Under the pieces are notes generated by a model that was not told the origin of the DNA, did not search any database, and saw nothing but the letters and a program-made list of their open reading frames with translations. A program made the position numbers and the translations under genes. This document shows, piece by piece, positions 36,610-45,289 of a stretch of DNA of 64,000 nucleotides (within the stretch, counting starts at the first letter, position 1; the number at the start of each line of letters is the position of its first letter). Source of the DNA: JARLGU01 sp036504535 (GTDB taxonomy: Bacteria > Armatimonadota > Armatimonadia > Armatimonadales > Capsulimonadaceae); NCBI GenBank assembly GCA_036504535.1, contig DASXUY010000039.1, positions 62,001 to 126,000 of the forward strand, in the 5' to 3' direction.

Positions 36610-37023
36610 CTACATCTGCTTTTCGCAGTTGATCATCCACGGAATGCCGAATCGGTCAACGAGCATCGCGAAACGCTGGGCCCAGAAAGTCTCTTCGATC
36701 GCCATGATAATATTTGCCCCATCGGAGAGAGCCGCGTAGATGCGCTCGGCTTCTTCGGGCGTTTTGGCCGAGATGGAAGTGAAATTACCGGTCGAAGGCG
36801 CTGTGAATCGGTCCGGGGGAGCGTCGGATCCCATGAGGGCGCTTTCGCCTGTACACATGGAGATGTGCATGATTTTGCTAGCCATATCTGCTCCGCATTG
36901 GTTGTCCGCAGGAGCTTGGCTGTAGGTCATTTTGAACTTGATCTCGCCGCCGAAAGTCGTTGCATAGAGGTTGAACGCCTCTTCGCAGTTGCCATTGAAC
37001 ATGAGGTATGGACTGATTTGCAT
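36610..37023 (-). CDS. VOC-family (PhnB-like) protein #2
   Basis: A 137-aa protein with AGGAG before the ATG, beginning MQISPYLMFNGNCEEAFNLY. It has the PhnB-like pattern with ESALMGSDAPPD and RFGIPWMINC at the C-terminus. It differs clearly from the neighbouring VOC protein and is not a recent duplicate. It lies between the other VOC gene and the YCII gene, all minus strand. Confidence 0.82.
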   Translation of the reverse strand: MQISPYLMFNGNCEEAFNLYATTFGGEIKFKMTYSQAPADNQCGADMASKIMHISMCTGESALMGSDAPPDRFTAPSTGNFTSISAKTPEEAERIYAALSDGANIIMAIEETFWAQRFAMLVDRFGIPWMINCEKQM

Positions 37024-37139
37024 TTTGCACTCCTAGTTGTGTGTAGATACATATTGGTCGTTCAGGAAACCCTGAAATCGACAGCCGATGCGTCCGAGTT
37101 TTGGTGTTATCTCATCGGTTTGTTGTGAATGGATGCGCG

Positions 37140-37496
37140 TCATCCCTCGGGAAGGCCGGTCAATTCGACGACCGGGCGTACCTCAACGGTTCCGCGCCGT
37201 GCGCCGGGGATACGACCGGCAACGTTGATGGCATCGTCGAGGTTGTTGGCGTCGATTAGGAAGTAGCCGCCGAGTTGCTCGTGCGTTTCGGCGAAGGGAC
37301 CATCGGTAACGAGTCGTTTGCCGTCGCGAACTCTCACCGTGGTGGCGGTGGAGACAGGGTGAAGAGGAGACGCGCCGAGATACTGGCCGCTTTCCTTCAA
37401 CTCGTGAGTAAGTTGAACGGACTCGTCGTAGCACTTTTCGCGAAAGCAGTCGTCTATGGCACGCTCATCGAGATAGACCAGCAGCATGTACTTCAT
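37140..37496 (-). CDS. YCII/DGPF-domain protein
   Basis: A 118-aa protein with GGAGGAG just before the ATG. It begins MKYMLLVYLDE and carries the DGPF signature (LVTDGPFAETHEQLGGYFLID). YCII-related proteins of this type are the standard genomic partner of ECF42 sigma factors, and the next gene upstream is exactly such a sigma factor. Probably cytoplasmic; its role with the sigma factor is not known in molecular terms. Confidence 0.88.
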   Translation of the reverse strand: MKYMLLVYLDERAIDDCFREKCYDESVQLTHELKESGQYLGASPLHPVSTATTVRVRDGKRLVTDGPFAETHEQLGGYFLIDANNLDDAINVAGRIPGARRGTVEVRPVVELTGLPEG

Positions 37497-37680
37497 CGCT
37501 AAACTCCTCCCCAGATGCCGCTTTGGTGTGCGGTTTCAAACAGTAGTCGAATGGCACCGAGGCAAATCGACAAATGCGGGCAAAATATTCTGACTATTTT
37601 ATAGGAATTGTTCCATTCCGTAAAGCGTCATAAATTCGTTGGATGAAACCTACGGCTCCGAAGAGCTTGAAAGTAGCCTT

Positions 37681-38985
37681 TTAGGCACTCGGAGTGTGTC
37701 GTCCCGGCGATGTTTGTAGCTCCCAGAGGCGCTTCTCTACGAAACGGCGCTCCGAGTCCTGGTTGATCAGGGCCAGGGCGGCGTTATAGCTGGAGAGTGC
37801 CGCGTCGTTGTCTCCAGTTCGTCGGCAGAGTTCTGCTCGGGCTGAATGGGCAAGATAGTAGTCCTTAAGCTCACCGCGAGCGAAAATGATGTCGATCAGG
37901 TCGATGCCTGCTTGGGGACCGTCACGCATTGCGATGGCGACGGCGCGGTTGAGCTCAATAACCGGTGATGGTTCGAGGCGCAAGAGCACATCGTAGAGCG
38001 CGGCGATTTGCGGCCAGTCGGTAGCGGAGGCGTCGGGTGCTTCGGCGTGGAGCGCGGCGATTGCGGCCTGGATGGTGTAGGGTCCAAACCGGCGTGACAG
38101 GAGCGACTGTTCGACGAGCGGTGTTCCTTCGGCGATCAATTCATGATCCCAACGTGATCGGTCCTGTTGGTCGAGCAGTATTGGCTCGCCAGTGGGAGAG
38201 ATTCTTGCTTGCCTGCGGGATTCGTGGAGGAGCATGAGCGCCAACAGTCCTTGCGCTTCTGGTTCGGGCAGCAGGTCGCACAGCAGGCGCGCGAGTCGAA
38301 TGGCTTCGGAGCTGAGGTCAGCGCGGGTCAGTGATGCGCCCGATGACGCGGAGTATCCTTCGTTGAAGACAAGGTAGACGACTTGCAGGACGGCGTCGAG
38401 ACGCTCCGACAGCTGATCGCGCTCCGGGACCTTGAACGGAATGCCTGCAGTGCGGATCTTGTTCTTGGCGCGCACAATGCGCTGCGCGATGGTTGGCACA
38501 GTCGCCAGGAACGCGTGGGCTATCTCTTCGGTCGTCAGCCCGCACACTTCGCGGAGTGTGAGTGCTACTTGCGCATCGCGCGTGATGGCCGGGTGGCAGC
38601 ACGTGAAAATAAGGCGCAGGCGATCGTCTTCGACATCGTCGGCATCGTCGAGCAGCTGCGCGGGATCGGTGGCGGCAGGCTGCGCGGTGTCCGCGATATC
38701 GGGAAGCGCCGCTTCGAATCGAGAACTGCGGCGTAATGTATCGACAGCCTTGAAGCGCCCTGCCGAAACGAGCCACGCTCGCGGGTTCGCCGGAACACCG
38801 GTCCGTGGCCACTGTTCAAGTGCAGCCCGGAAAGCGTCATGCAGTGCATCTTCGGCAAGGTCGAAATCGCCGAGAAGCCTGATAAGCGTCGCGAGGACAC
38901 GTCTGGATTCGGCACGGTAGATGCCATCCACAAGCGCGCGGACTTTGTCTGGGGCATCTGCGGTTGTGCGAGCCGAGTACGTCAT
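37681..38985 (-). CDS. ECF42-type RNA polymerase sigma factor
   Basis: A 434-aa protein. Sigma region 2 (AESRRVLATLIRLLGDFDLAEDALHDAFRAALEQW, PRAWLVSAGRFKAVD) and region 4 (LTLREVCGLTTEEIAHAFLATVPTIAQRIVRAKNKI) are followed by a long C-terminal extension with DUF6596 (DAVLQVVYLVFNEGYSASSG) and TPR-like helices. This extension defines ECF42 and replaces a classical anti-sigma factor. The adjacent YCII/DGPF gene fits the known linkage. It probably controls the neighbouring YCII and VOC genes. Confidence 0.9.
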   Translation of the reverse strand: MTYSARTTADAPDKVRALVDGIYRAESRRVLATLIRLLGDFDLAEDALHDAFRAALEQWPRTGVPANPRAWLVSAGRFKAVDTLRRSSRFEAALPDIADTAQPAATDPAQLLDDADDVEDDRLRLIFTCCHPAITRDAQVALTLREVCGLTTEEIAHAFLATVPTIAQRIVRAKNKIRTAGIPFKVPERDQLSERLDAVLQVVYLVFNEGYSASSGASLTRADLSSEAIRLARLLCDLLPEPEAQGLLALMLLHESRRQARISPTGEPILLDQQDRSRWDHELIAEGTPLVEQSLLSRRFGPYTIQAAIAALHAEAPDASATDWPQIAALYDVLLRLEPSPVIELNRAVAIAMRDGPQAGIDLIDIIFARGELKDYYLAHSARAELCRRTGDNDAALSSYNAALALINQDSERRFVEKRLWELQTSPGRHTPSA

Positions 38986-39012
38986 ATCGAAATAGGGGTG
39001 GTTGCGGCGTTT

Positions 39013-39282
39013 CTAACGCGCGTATCGCTCTGCGGCTGCTGCACGGGCTTTGGCCGCCTCGACTTCGCGATCACGCGGCGGAGCGGTTGTTTCGAGAGCG
39101 TCGAGAAAGCGTGTTGATGCCGCAGCTATTTCAGCCACGGCGGACTCGAATGCGGCTTCGTTAGCCTTGGATGGCTTATTGAAGCCGCTTATCTTGCGGA
39201 CGAATTGGAGGGCTGCCGAGTGGATTTCGTCTGCCGTTACCGGCGGTTCAAAATTGTAGAGCGTTCTAATATTTCTACACAT
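39013..39282 (-). CDS. DUF2277 family protein
   Basis: The start ATG 39282 (AAGAG upstream) gives an 89-aa product beginning MCRNIRTLYNFEPPVT, the hallmark of DUF2277. It continues with EIHSAALQFVRKISGFNKPSKANEAAFESAV. The open frame extends upstream to 39363 but that part is not typical of the family. Function unknown. It precedes the ECF42 gene by 27 bp on the same strand and may share its transcript. Confidence 0.82.
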   Translation of the reverse strand: MCRNIRTLYNFEPPVTADEIHSAALQFVRKISGFNKPSKANEAAFESAVAEIAAASTRFLDALETTAPPRDREVEAAKARAAAAERYAR

Positions 39283-39410
39283 GTCTCTTACCAGCGCCTT
39301 TTGGACATCGGCGGGTCGTGGATGATTGTGAACCTCGATATAGCTACGATATAAGATACTCAATCAGAACAAAGATTCGTTCTTTATTAGTTCGAGTATT
39401 TCAAAAAACT

Positions 39411-40820
39411 TTACTTTTTCGCCGGGAGACTGAACGCGATACACCAGTTGTAGAGCGGGTAGGGCTTACCTATAAGCTCATCAAGCTTCTCGTCGGGCCG
39501 CTGGATGCCGTTGGCTTCGTCGTACACGTAGACGTCCTTGCTAAGCGTCGGGTCGCTGTCTCGCAGGTCGCCGTTGCCGTCGTGCCGCGCCTTGTCGGCG
39601 TAGCGTACCGTGACTTCTCCTACCGTATCGCGACCGACAGTGAGTTCGACAATCGTACTCAGGACGATTCGCGCACCGATGATGGGGACGACTCCCTGAT
39701 CGTCGAGAACCGTGAACCCACGGTCGCCGAAGAGCGGGTACTTCTTCCTTCCGATATACGGCGATTCAAATACGAGGGGCGGTTCCGGAACGAAGAAGTC
39801 TATCGAGATTGTGCGGTCCTTCTGCGCAACAGAGCGCGGCGCGAGTGGTTGCCAGAGGTGACGCTCCACGATCACTTTGTTGAGCACCTTGCCAAATGCC
39901 GCGCCCATCCACCGATAACCGTTGGCGGTGAGATGGCCGCCGTAGTCCACGAAAGGGTAGGCGGGGGTTGCGAGGTAGCAGCCTGGTGTTTCCTGCGTCA
40001 ATTCCCACTGCGCCATGCCGATGGCGAGGCCGTTGACGTCATTGGAATACGAGCCGCCTGTTTGATAGGTGACAAACGCCGGGATCTGCTTCTGGGCGGC
40101 GGTGCCAGTGACGGCGTCGGCTATGAAATCCTCGCGAAGCTTGAGAAGTTTGGCTTTGTATTCGCCCTTGGTGGAGACAGCGTCGGGCGTTGGAGGGTAG
40201 TTCGACTCGCCTTGTACCCAGCACAATGCCGTCACTCCGTAGGTCTTGCCGAGGTCGGCAGCCGCCTTCTTGGCCGCAGTGACCGCACCCACTAGACGCG
40301 GGTAGTACGGCTTCGGTGCGCCTTTCGAGAGCGCTTCCACGGTTCGACCCGAGACACCGACGCTGCTGCCGACTATCGTCTTGGAGGAGTTTGGCGGAAA
40401 GTTATTGGCCAAATACCGGAAGTAGTTGACGGCGCCGACGACCGGCTGCTCATCGCCTGGGCCAGCGACAAGCGGCGAAAAGACAGTCGGGTTGTCGAGG
40501 TTGTATGTGACGCTGTTTCCTACCATGACCGTGCCCGCCGTTGGCGTGGTGGTGATTGCGATGTGGCTATCCGCGCCGACCGAGAGGCTTTGGCCGTCGA
40601 CGATGACGTGGTTGTAATCGAACGTCAGTCCGACGACATCTTTGTTGACCGCACCCTTGAGTGCTTTGCTCGCCACTAGGTTAGCGGTGTCCCGCTTGCC
40701 GTAAGTTGCGGCATCGTCCGCAAGCGGCGTGGGACTGTCGCTACGTACGGAAGGTGTGGGAAATGCAATTGTGAATACGACGGCGGCGATCAGCGTGGCT
40801 TTTCGAGTGAGTGCGGGCAT
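39411..40820 (-). CDS. Secreted SGNH/sialate-O-acetylesterase-like protein
   Basis: ATG 40820 is preferred (GGAG upstream), giving 469 aa with a signal peptide (KATLIAAVVFTIAFPTPSVRS). The SGNH block I (VDGQSLSVG) carries the candidate serine, and ALCWVQGESN matches the conserved QGE region of SASA-domain esterases. The C-terminus adds an Ig-like domain (RTISIDFFVPEPPLVFE). It probably de-acetylates a glycan outside the cytoplasm. The Asp-His end of the triad is plausibly FVDYGGHLTANGY. It lies between DUF2277 and the AHSA1 gene. Confidence 0.68.
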   Translation of the reverse strand: MPALTRKATLIAAVVFTIAFPTPSVRSDSPTPLADDAATYGKRDTANLVASKALKGAVNKDVVGLTFDYNHVIVDGQSLSVGADSHIAITTTPTAGTVMVGNSVTYNLDNPTVFSPLVAGPGDEQPVVGAVNYFRYLANNFPPNSSKTIVGSSVGVSGRTVEALSKGAPKPYYPRLVGAVTAAKKAAADLGKTYGVTALCWVQGESNYPPTPDAVSTKGEYKAKLLKLREDFIADAVTGTAAQKQIPAFVTYQTGGSYSNDVNGLAIGMAQWELTQETPGCYLATPAYPFVDYGGHLTANGYRWMGAAFGKVLNKVIVERHLWQPLAPRSVAQKDRTISIDFFVPEPPLVFESPYIGRKKYPLFGDRGFTVLDDQGVVPIIGARIVLSTIVELTVGRDTVGEVTVRYADKARHDGNGDLRDSDPTLSKDVYVYDEANGIQRPDEKLDELIGKPYPLYNWCIAFSLPAKK

Positions 40821-40987
40821 ATTAATCTCCGGTGACGTGAATGCAGCTGGACACATTAGGCAGGTTGCCGTGAAGCGATCGGCGGAACTGTATCGTTCGC
40901 GATGGCACCTGCAATTCCCTTGTTTTGTTGCAATTATTTCACCTTGCGGGACGCTGTATGCTTGTCGTCGTACGCGTACGCAGGCAC

Positions 40988-41011
40988 GCAAGCCCGCCGA
41001 AGCGGGCTTGC
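40988..41011 (-). terminator. UUCG-capped hairpin after the AHSA1 gene
   Basis: A 10-bp perfect stem GCAAGCCCGC/GCGGGCTTGC closes a TTCG tetraloop on the minus strand, a very stable RNA hairpin. It lies 16 bp beyond the stop of the tandem-AHSA1 gene. There is no T-run, so termination or 3'-end protection is inferred. Confidence 0.6.
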
Positions 41012-41026
41012 ATATTGGTGAAGTAC

Positions 41027-41980
41027 CTACAGTTCGGCAATGTAAGCGTCGAGGTTGTCGAACGTGCCGCCGAAGCCTTGCTGCATGGAGCTGTGCATGG
41101 ATGCGAACAGTTCGCGCTCGGCTGCGGTGGTATTGATGGGGGCACCACGCAGGGTCATCGTTGTCTTGCCGTCAGTTTCGGTAAACGTCAAAACATTGAG
41201 CACTTCCAGCGGCCAATCGTTGCTGAAAGGGGCGCGTGCGGTGTTTCCGTCGGCATCTGAGAAGGAGCTGAGAAAGACGAGGCGGGACGGCGGGGTGACT
41301 TCCCGGTAGACGAACTTGCCCCACATCTCGTTGCTGTCGGTCTTCATATGGTAGTGGTACACGCCGCCGGGACGTAGTTCGAGCTTCTTCGTGATGCATT
41401 CGAAGCCCTTCGGTCCCCACCATTTTGCAAGGTGATTGGGGTCGGTCCAAAGCGTGAAGACAAGGTCGCGGGGGGCGTTGACCGTCCGTGTGACCGTAAA
41501 GGTGATGTCGGACGAACTCGAAAGCTCCTCCTGGAAGCGGTCGAGGGTCTGGTTCATTCCTTCGTGTGCCGCGTGCTTTTCGGCCACCATGTCGCGAATC
41601 TCGGCACTTGGGAACAGTGCGGTCATCGTGAGCCTGGTTTTGCCGTCCTCGTTTGTAAAGGTGACCGTGGTGCGGAAACCGTCGCCGGTATCTGCGTCGA
41701 TGTGATCGTAAACGAGGCGGGCGGGCGATTCCACTTCAATGTAGTGAATTTCGTCATTGTAGTCGACGCCATCGGGACCGTGCATGACAAATTTCCATGA
41801 GCCGCCGACACGAACGTCGATGGACTTCGTTGTTGTCGTGAAGCCGCGCGGACCCCACCAGTTGGAAATATGCGCTGGATCAGTCCATGTCGCGAAAACT
41901 GTTTCAGGCGACGCGTCGAAGAGGCGCGTCCCGGTAATTTCGCGGTCGGCGGTCGGTGATGTGTTGGTTGTTTGGCTCAT
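41027..41980 (-). CDS. Tandem AHSA1/SRPBCC-domain protein
   Basis: A 317-aa protein made of two START-like AHSA1 domains in a row. Domain 1 (about 15-150) has RLFDASPETVFATWTDPAHISNWWGPRGF and domain 2 (about 160-310) has RTVNAPRDLVFTLWTDPNHLAKWWGPKGF. Most family members have one domain, so this is a fusion or duplication. Such proteins bind hydrophobic ligands and are regularly encoded with ArsR regulators. The start overlaps the arsR-type gene by ATGA. Confidence 0.85.
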   Translation of the reverse strand: MSQTTNTSPTADREITGTRLFDASPETVFATWTDPAHISNWWGPRGFTTTTKSIDVRVGGSWKFVMHGPDGVDYNDEIHYIEVESPARLVYDHIDADTGDGFRTTVTFTNEDGKTRLTMTALFPSAEIRDMVAEKHAAHEGMNQTLDRFQEELSSSSDITFTVTRTVNAPRDLVFTLWTDPNHLAKWWGPKGFECITKKLELRPGGVYHYHMKTDSNEMWGKFVYREVTPPSRLVFLSSFSDADGNTARAPFSNDWPLEVLNVLTFTETDGKTTMTLRGAPINTTAAERELFASMHSSMQQGFGGTFDNLDAYIAEL

Positions 41981-42321
41981 AGTGGCTCCCCATTCTGCCT
42001 GGCTTGAAGTTCTTTCAGGTACTCGTCCAGCCGATCAAAGCTGCCTTCCCAGAAGGTTCGGTATTGCTCGACCCAGTCCGCAATTTCGTGCAAAGGCTTG
42101 GCTTCCAGACGGCACGGCCGCCACTGAGCTTGGCGACCGCGCGAGATCAGGCCAGCGCTCTCAAGCACCTTTAGGTGCTTGGTGACGGCGGGGGGGCTGA
42201 TCGCGAACGGCTCTGAGAGCTCCTTGACCGACATTTCTCCCAGCGCGAGCCTCGTGAGAATGGCGCGTCGAGTGGGGTCGGCCAGAGCGGAAAATGTAAG
42301 GCTGAGTTGATCTGTGGACAT
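41977..42321 (-). CDS. ArsR-family transcriptional regulator
   Basis: A 114-aa winged-helix regulator: LTFSALADPTRRAILTRLALGEMSVKELSEPFAISPPAVTKHLKVLESAGLISRGR. It has no metal-binding cysteine box and belongs to the metal-independent branch commonly linked to AHSA1 proteins. It is translationally coupled to the downstream tandem-AHSA1 gene (ATGA). Its promoter and a short palindrome lie just upstream, consistent with autorepression. Confidence 0.9.
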   Translation of the reverse strand: MSTDQLSLTFSALADPTRRAILTRLALGEMSVKELSEPFAISPPAVTKHLKVLESAGLISRGRQAQWRPCRLEAKPLHEIADWVEQYRTFWEGSFDRLDEYLKELQARQNGEPL

Positions 42322-42337
42322 GTTGGTACATCGAAAG

Positions 42338-42386
42338 GTTAATTAACTGACTGGTGAATTATAGATGAGATATAGTGGCGTGTCAA
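42338..42386 (-). promoter_or_regulatory. Promoter and putative operator of the ArsR operon
   Basis: On the minus strand: TTGACA (42386-42381), exactly 17 bp, then TATAAT (42363-42358), a full consensus promoter. The palindrome GTTAATTAAC (42338-42347) lies just downstream, 17 bp before the start codon, and is the likely ArsR operator. Confidence 0.75.
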
Positions 42387-42774
42387 TAGTTTTAGATAAT
42401 AATTATTAAATAGGGGCGTCAAGCGCTGGCAACGTCCAGCCTCTTCCCGCTCAGTCATGGCAATCACGATCATATGAACTTTTTAAATTATCATATTGAC
42501 ATTTTATATTGATTGTGAGATACTTGCAGTGAAGATGAATTACCCAAAGAGGTCATCCGCCAACCTTGACAATGTGCTTCTATAACTATTCGTGTAGCCG
42601 TGACCGCAACGCATAATAGACCCTGATTCGCATATTATGCGTGACGATTTCGAAAAAATATGCCTGTTATCCACTCATTTTATAGCTCCCACGAGGGAAA
42701 TGCATACCCGCCTCTTTTTTTATGATTATGCAGCGGGCAGGGAGTGTTCGAGGTGCTGTAATGGCGCCGCGTGG
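42387..42774. other. Gene-free AT-rich stretch with plus-strand promoter and inverted repeat
   Basis: I see no supported coding frame here. TTGACA (42496-42501), 17 bp, GATACT (42519-42524) looks like a plus-strand promoter with no gene to drive. Further on lies an inverted repeat CGCATAATA/TATTATGCG (42610-42618 and 42633-42641) with a 14-nt loop. A short non-coding transcript ending at this hairpin is possible. Confidence 0.35.
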
Positions 42775-43212
42775 CTACGTCGTCGAATGGCCAGGCTGGA
42801 TTTGGAGGCTGCGGGATGTGTACTCCATGAGCTCGATGGCGTTCCCGTCGGGGTCGCTTGTCCACGCTTGCAGAGAGTTATCCATGCCGGTCCGGATCTC
42901 GGTAACCTTCACGCCGCGCGATTCTAGGGTCGCCTTGAGGTCGGCGAGTGCTGTCACTTCGAAGCAGAAGTGGGCATATTGGTTGCCGGTAACAAGGTTC
43001 TCGGGCGAACCGCCCCATTGCTTGTGCTTGAGAACGCGGTCGAAGACTTCGATGAAGCTCGAATCGCCGCAGTCGAAGTAGTAGCCGAATATTTCGTCAT
43101 CGCTAGTCTTGAACGTGATCTTGACTGGCAGCTTAAGGGTTTCGGAGTAGAACTGCTTCATTTTTTCAAGCTGGTCGGTATTGAAACACAGGTGCGCGAT
43201 TCGTCGAATCAT
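42775..43212 (-). CDS. VOC-family (lactoylglutathione-lyase-like) protein #3
   Basis: A 145-aa glyoxalase-superfamily protein: MIRRIAHLCFNTDQLEKMKQFYSETL, with HFCFEVTALADLKATLESRGVKV and TSDPDGNAIELMEY at the C-terminus. His7 and the Glu residues fit metal ligands of the superfamily. The substrate is unknown. It is of the lyase/dioxygenase type rather than PhnB-like. A strong hairpin separates it from the GH16 gene. Confidence 0.85.
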   Translation of the reverse strand: MIRRIAHLCFNTDQLEKMKQFYSETLKLPVKITFKTSDDEIFGYYFDCGDSSFIEVFDRVLKHKQWGGSPENLVTGNQYAHFCFEVTALADLKATLESRGVKVTEIRTGMDNSLQAWTSDPDGNAIELMEYTSRSLQIQPGHSTT

Positions 43213-43234
43213 AGTGGAGTCTCCAGTAGGGGCT

Positions 43235-43270
43235 GGCCCCCAGATCGCCTTGGTCGGGCTGCTGGGGGCC
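43235..43270 (-). terminator. Hairpin after the GH16 gene
   Basis: A 9-bp perfect stem GGCCCCCAG/CTGGGGGCC with an 18-nt loop lies in the gap between the GH16 stop and the VOC start. It probably ends the pseudopilin-GH50-GH16 transcript. Confidence 0.55.
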
Positions 43271-43301
43271 GCGCGGTGCTGATGGTTATTCTACCCGCGC
43301 G

Positions 43302-45266
43302 TCACTTTGGCGGGGCCGGGGCGGCTGGCGCAGGGGTAGGCGTCGGCACCGGGACTGGCGCTGCGGGGTCGTAGGCGGGCAGGTTCTGGAGATCGTCGCG
43401 CTGCCAGACGCGGACGTAGTCGATCTGGAACGTATCGGGCAGTTTCGCGTCCTCGACGTAGCCGTTCGTTCCCCATCCGCCGATGGGCATGGTAAACATG
43501 ATGTACTCAGGTGTGACGCCGACGCGGTCGTTCTTCCACGTGCCCGCGAGCCTGCCGTTGACGTAATACGTGACCTTGCCCGGTTCCCACAGGAGACCCG
43601 ACGTAATGAAACCGTCCTTGTCGGGCTGGAACCAGATGTGTTCGGTCCCAGTGGCTTTGTGCAGCTTGGCGTACCCGTCCCAGTGCATGGCGATGTTGTA
43701 GTGGTACGGCCCGAAGCGAGTCAGGTACTCCATGATGTCGTACTCCATGCCGCCATTTTTGGTGTCCTGTCGCTTCCACCATTCGCCAGCGGCTTTCCCG
43801 CGATCGGGCATGAGCCAGAATGCGGGCCACATGCCCATGGCAGTTGGCAGCTTCATTCGCGCCTCAAAGTAGCCGTATCGCTGAGCGAACTTATCGAAGG
43901 TGGTGACAACCGACGAGACGTATTTGCGTTCGTTCAGTTTGGGATCGTCATATTTTGGCGGGACTGCGGGCTTTTCGACTTTGATCTTCATCATGCCGTT
44001 TTCGACGTAAGCGTTTGCCGCGACGTTGACCGAACCAGAATCCCAGATACTGGCACCGGGCTTCTCTGGAACCACCCACAGCTTGGGGTTGAGCGTGGCG
44101 CCGTCGAAATTGTCTTCGAAGGTTTTCGTCCACGAACCCGTGACCGGAGGCCGCTGCCCAAGCCATGCCGGGACGGGTGGAGCGGGGGAGACGGAGAGCA
44201 CGACTTTGCGCAGGGTGATGGTCTGGCCGACGCCGGTAGCGTCGCTGACGACCGTGAACCCGGTGACGCGGTCGCAGGCGAATGTCGGTAGCGCTGCTTT
44301 GTCGTCGGGGTTCCAAACGGTGCCGGTGTCGAACGGTATCACCACGACCTTGGTCGCGCCGGGAGCTACGGTAACGTCGCCAACCACGCTGTTCTTAGTG
44401 TTCGAAGCATACGCGTTGTCCACGCGACAGAACGCGTGAACGGGTTGGGTTCCAGGATTCGTAACGGTGAATTCGGCCTGGTTGCCCATGCTCAGGTCCC
44501 AAAGCGACGCTTCGGGGGCCTTGAACGAGACGCCGGCGTTCTTGCCTGGGGTGGGGGCGGCGAATGTAACGGTTGCGCCGATTGGTGTCACATTGGTTGT
44601 CGCGAGCGGCGAGTCTACTCGTGCTGCGGGGAACGGTGTGGTGAAATCGATGATCGTACCGGGTAGCGGGCGGAGTTTCTCGATATGTCCAGCAGGTTTC
44701 TCGCCAGGCGTTCCTGTGGCGAATACCTTGTCTATCCGAAAGGTAAGATCGGCCTTCGGCTTGTTCGAGAATAGGAGCATCTGCACGACTTTGCTCGGGT
44801 CGAGCGCATAGCCGACGTTGCCCCAAGAGTAGCCGAAGACGACCTTGATCGTGCCAGTCTTTCCAGGAGGAATGCCGAGGCGATCCATGTTCCACGGACT
44901 GCCGTGCCAGTCACCGGGGTTGTCGATGCGGATGAACAGCGAGAGCGGCTCTGTGGAAGTGTTTGTCACCACGGCATCGATTTCGCCGTACTTCGTGAGG
45001 TCCCACGGGGTGCCATCGGACTTGAGTACAACTCCAGGCGAGCCGTGCGCTGCGGGCGATAGGGTGACCTCAAGCGCTTTGCCTGTGGGGCCGTCGACGA
45101 TTTTGAACGCCGATCCGTCCTTGGAGTTCGGCGCGATGCGACTTTCGACGCCAGCGGCTCCAAAATCGATAAGCGGTTTTTCGTCGGCGAACGCTCGCGG
45201 CGCTGCGGCGATGCTATACGCGATGGTGCAGGCGGCTGCAGTGGCTAGAATGCGAAATGGTATCAA
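43302..45266 (-). CDS. Secreted GH16 family endo-glycanase with N-terminal binding domains
   Basis: The 654-aa product starts at TTG 45266 with AGGAG at 8-nt spacing; I see no better ATG. A signal peptide (MIPFRILATAAACTIAYSIA) precedes two beta-sandwich regions related to those of the neighbouring GH50 protein. The GH16 domain spans about 370-635 and shows the active-site motif E-x-D-x-x-E (Glu508, Asp510, Glu513 in EYDIMEYL) and the typical FEARMKLPTAMGMWPAFWLMP. A Pro/Ala-rich tail ends the protein. Family members cleave beta-1,3- or beta-1,4-galactans and glucans. With a GH50 gene next door, an agar-like galactan is a reasonable guess. Confidence 0.85.
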   Translation of the reverse strand: MIPFRILATAAACTIAYSIAAAPRAFADEKPLIDFGAAGVESRIAPNSKDGSAFKIVDGPTGKALEVTLSPAAHGSPGVVLKSDGTPWDLTKYGEIDAVVTNTSTEPLSLFIRIDNPGDWHGSPWNMDRLGIPPGKTGTIKVVFGYSWGNVGYALDPSKVVQMLLFSNKPKADLTFRIDKVFATGTPGEKPAGHIEKLRPLPGTIIDFTTPFPAARVDSPLATTNVTPIGATVTFAAPTPGKNAGVSFKAPEASLWDLSMGNQAEFTVTNPGTQPVHAFCRVDNAYASNTKNSVVGDVTVAPGATKVVVIPFDTGTVWNPDDKAALPTFACDRVTGFTVVSDATGVGQTITLRKVVLSVSPAPPVPAWLGQRPPVTGSWTKTFEDNFDGATLNPKLWVVPEKPGASIWDSGSVNVAANAYVENGMMKIKVEKPAVPPKYDDPKLNERKYVSSVVTTFDKFAQRYGYFEARMKLPTAMGMWPAFWLMPDRGKAAGEWWKRQDTKNGGMEYDIMEYLTRFGPYHYNIAMHWDGYAKLHKATGTEHIWFQPDKDGFITSGLLWEPGKVTYYVNGRLAGTWKNDRVGVTPEYIMFTMPIGGWGTNGYVEDAKLPDTFQIDYVRVWQRDDLQNLPAYDPAAPVPVPTPTPAPAAPAPPK

Positions 45267-45289
45267 TGACTTGTCTCCTGTGAAGGCTT

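Noticed and set aside
39318..40295. A 325-codon plus-strand frame
   Set aside because: It is antisense to the SASA-like esterase, which has a ribosome binding site, signal peptide and SGNH motifs.
42637..42927. Plus-strand gene behind the 42496 promoter
   Set aside because: Most of the frame is antisense to the VOC gene, there is no good ribosome binding site and the product is unrecognised.
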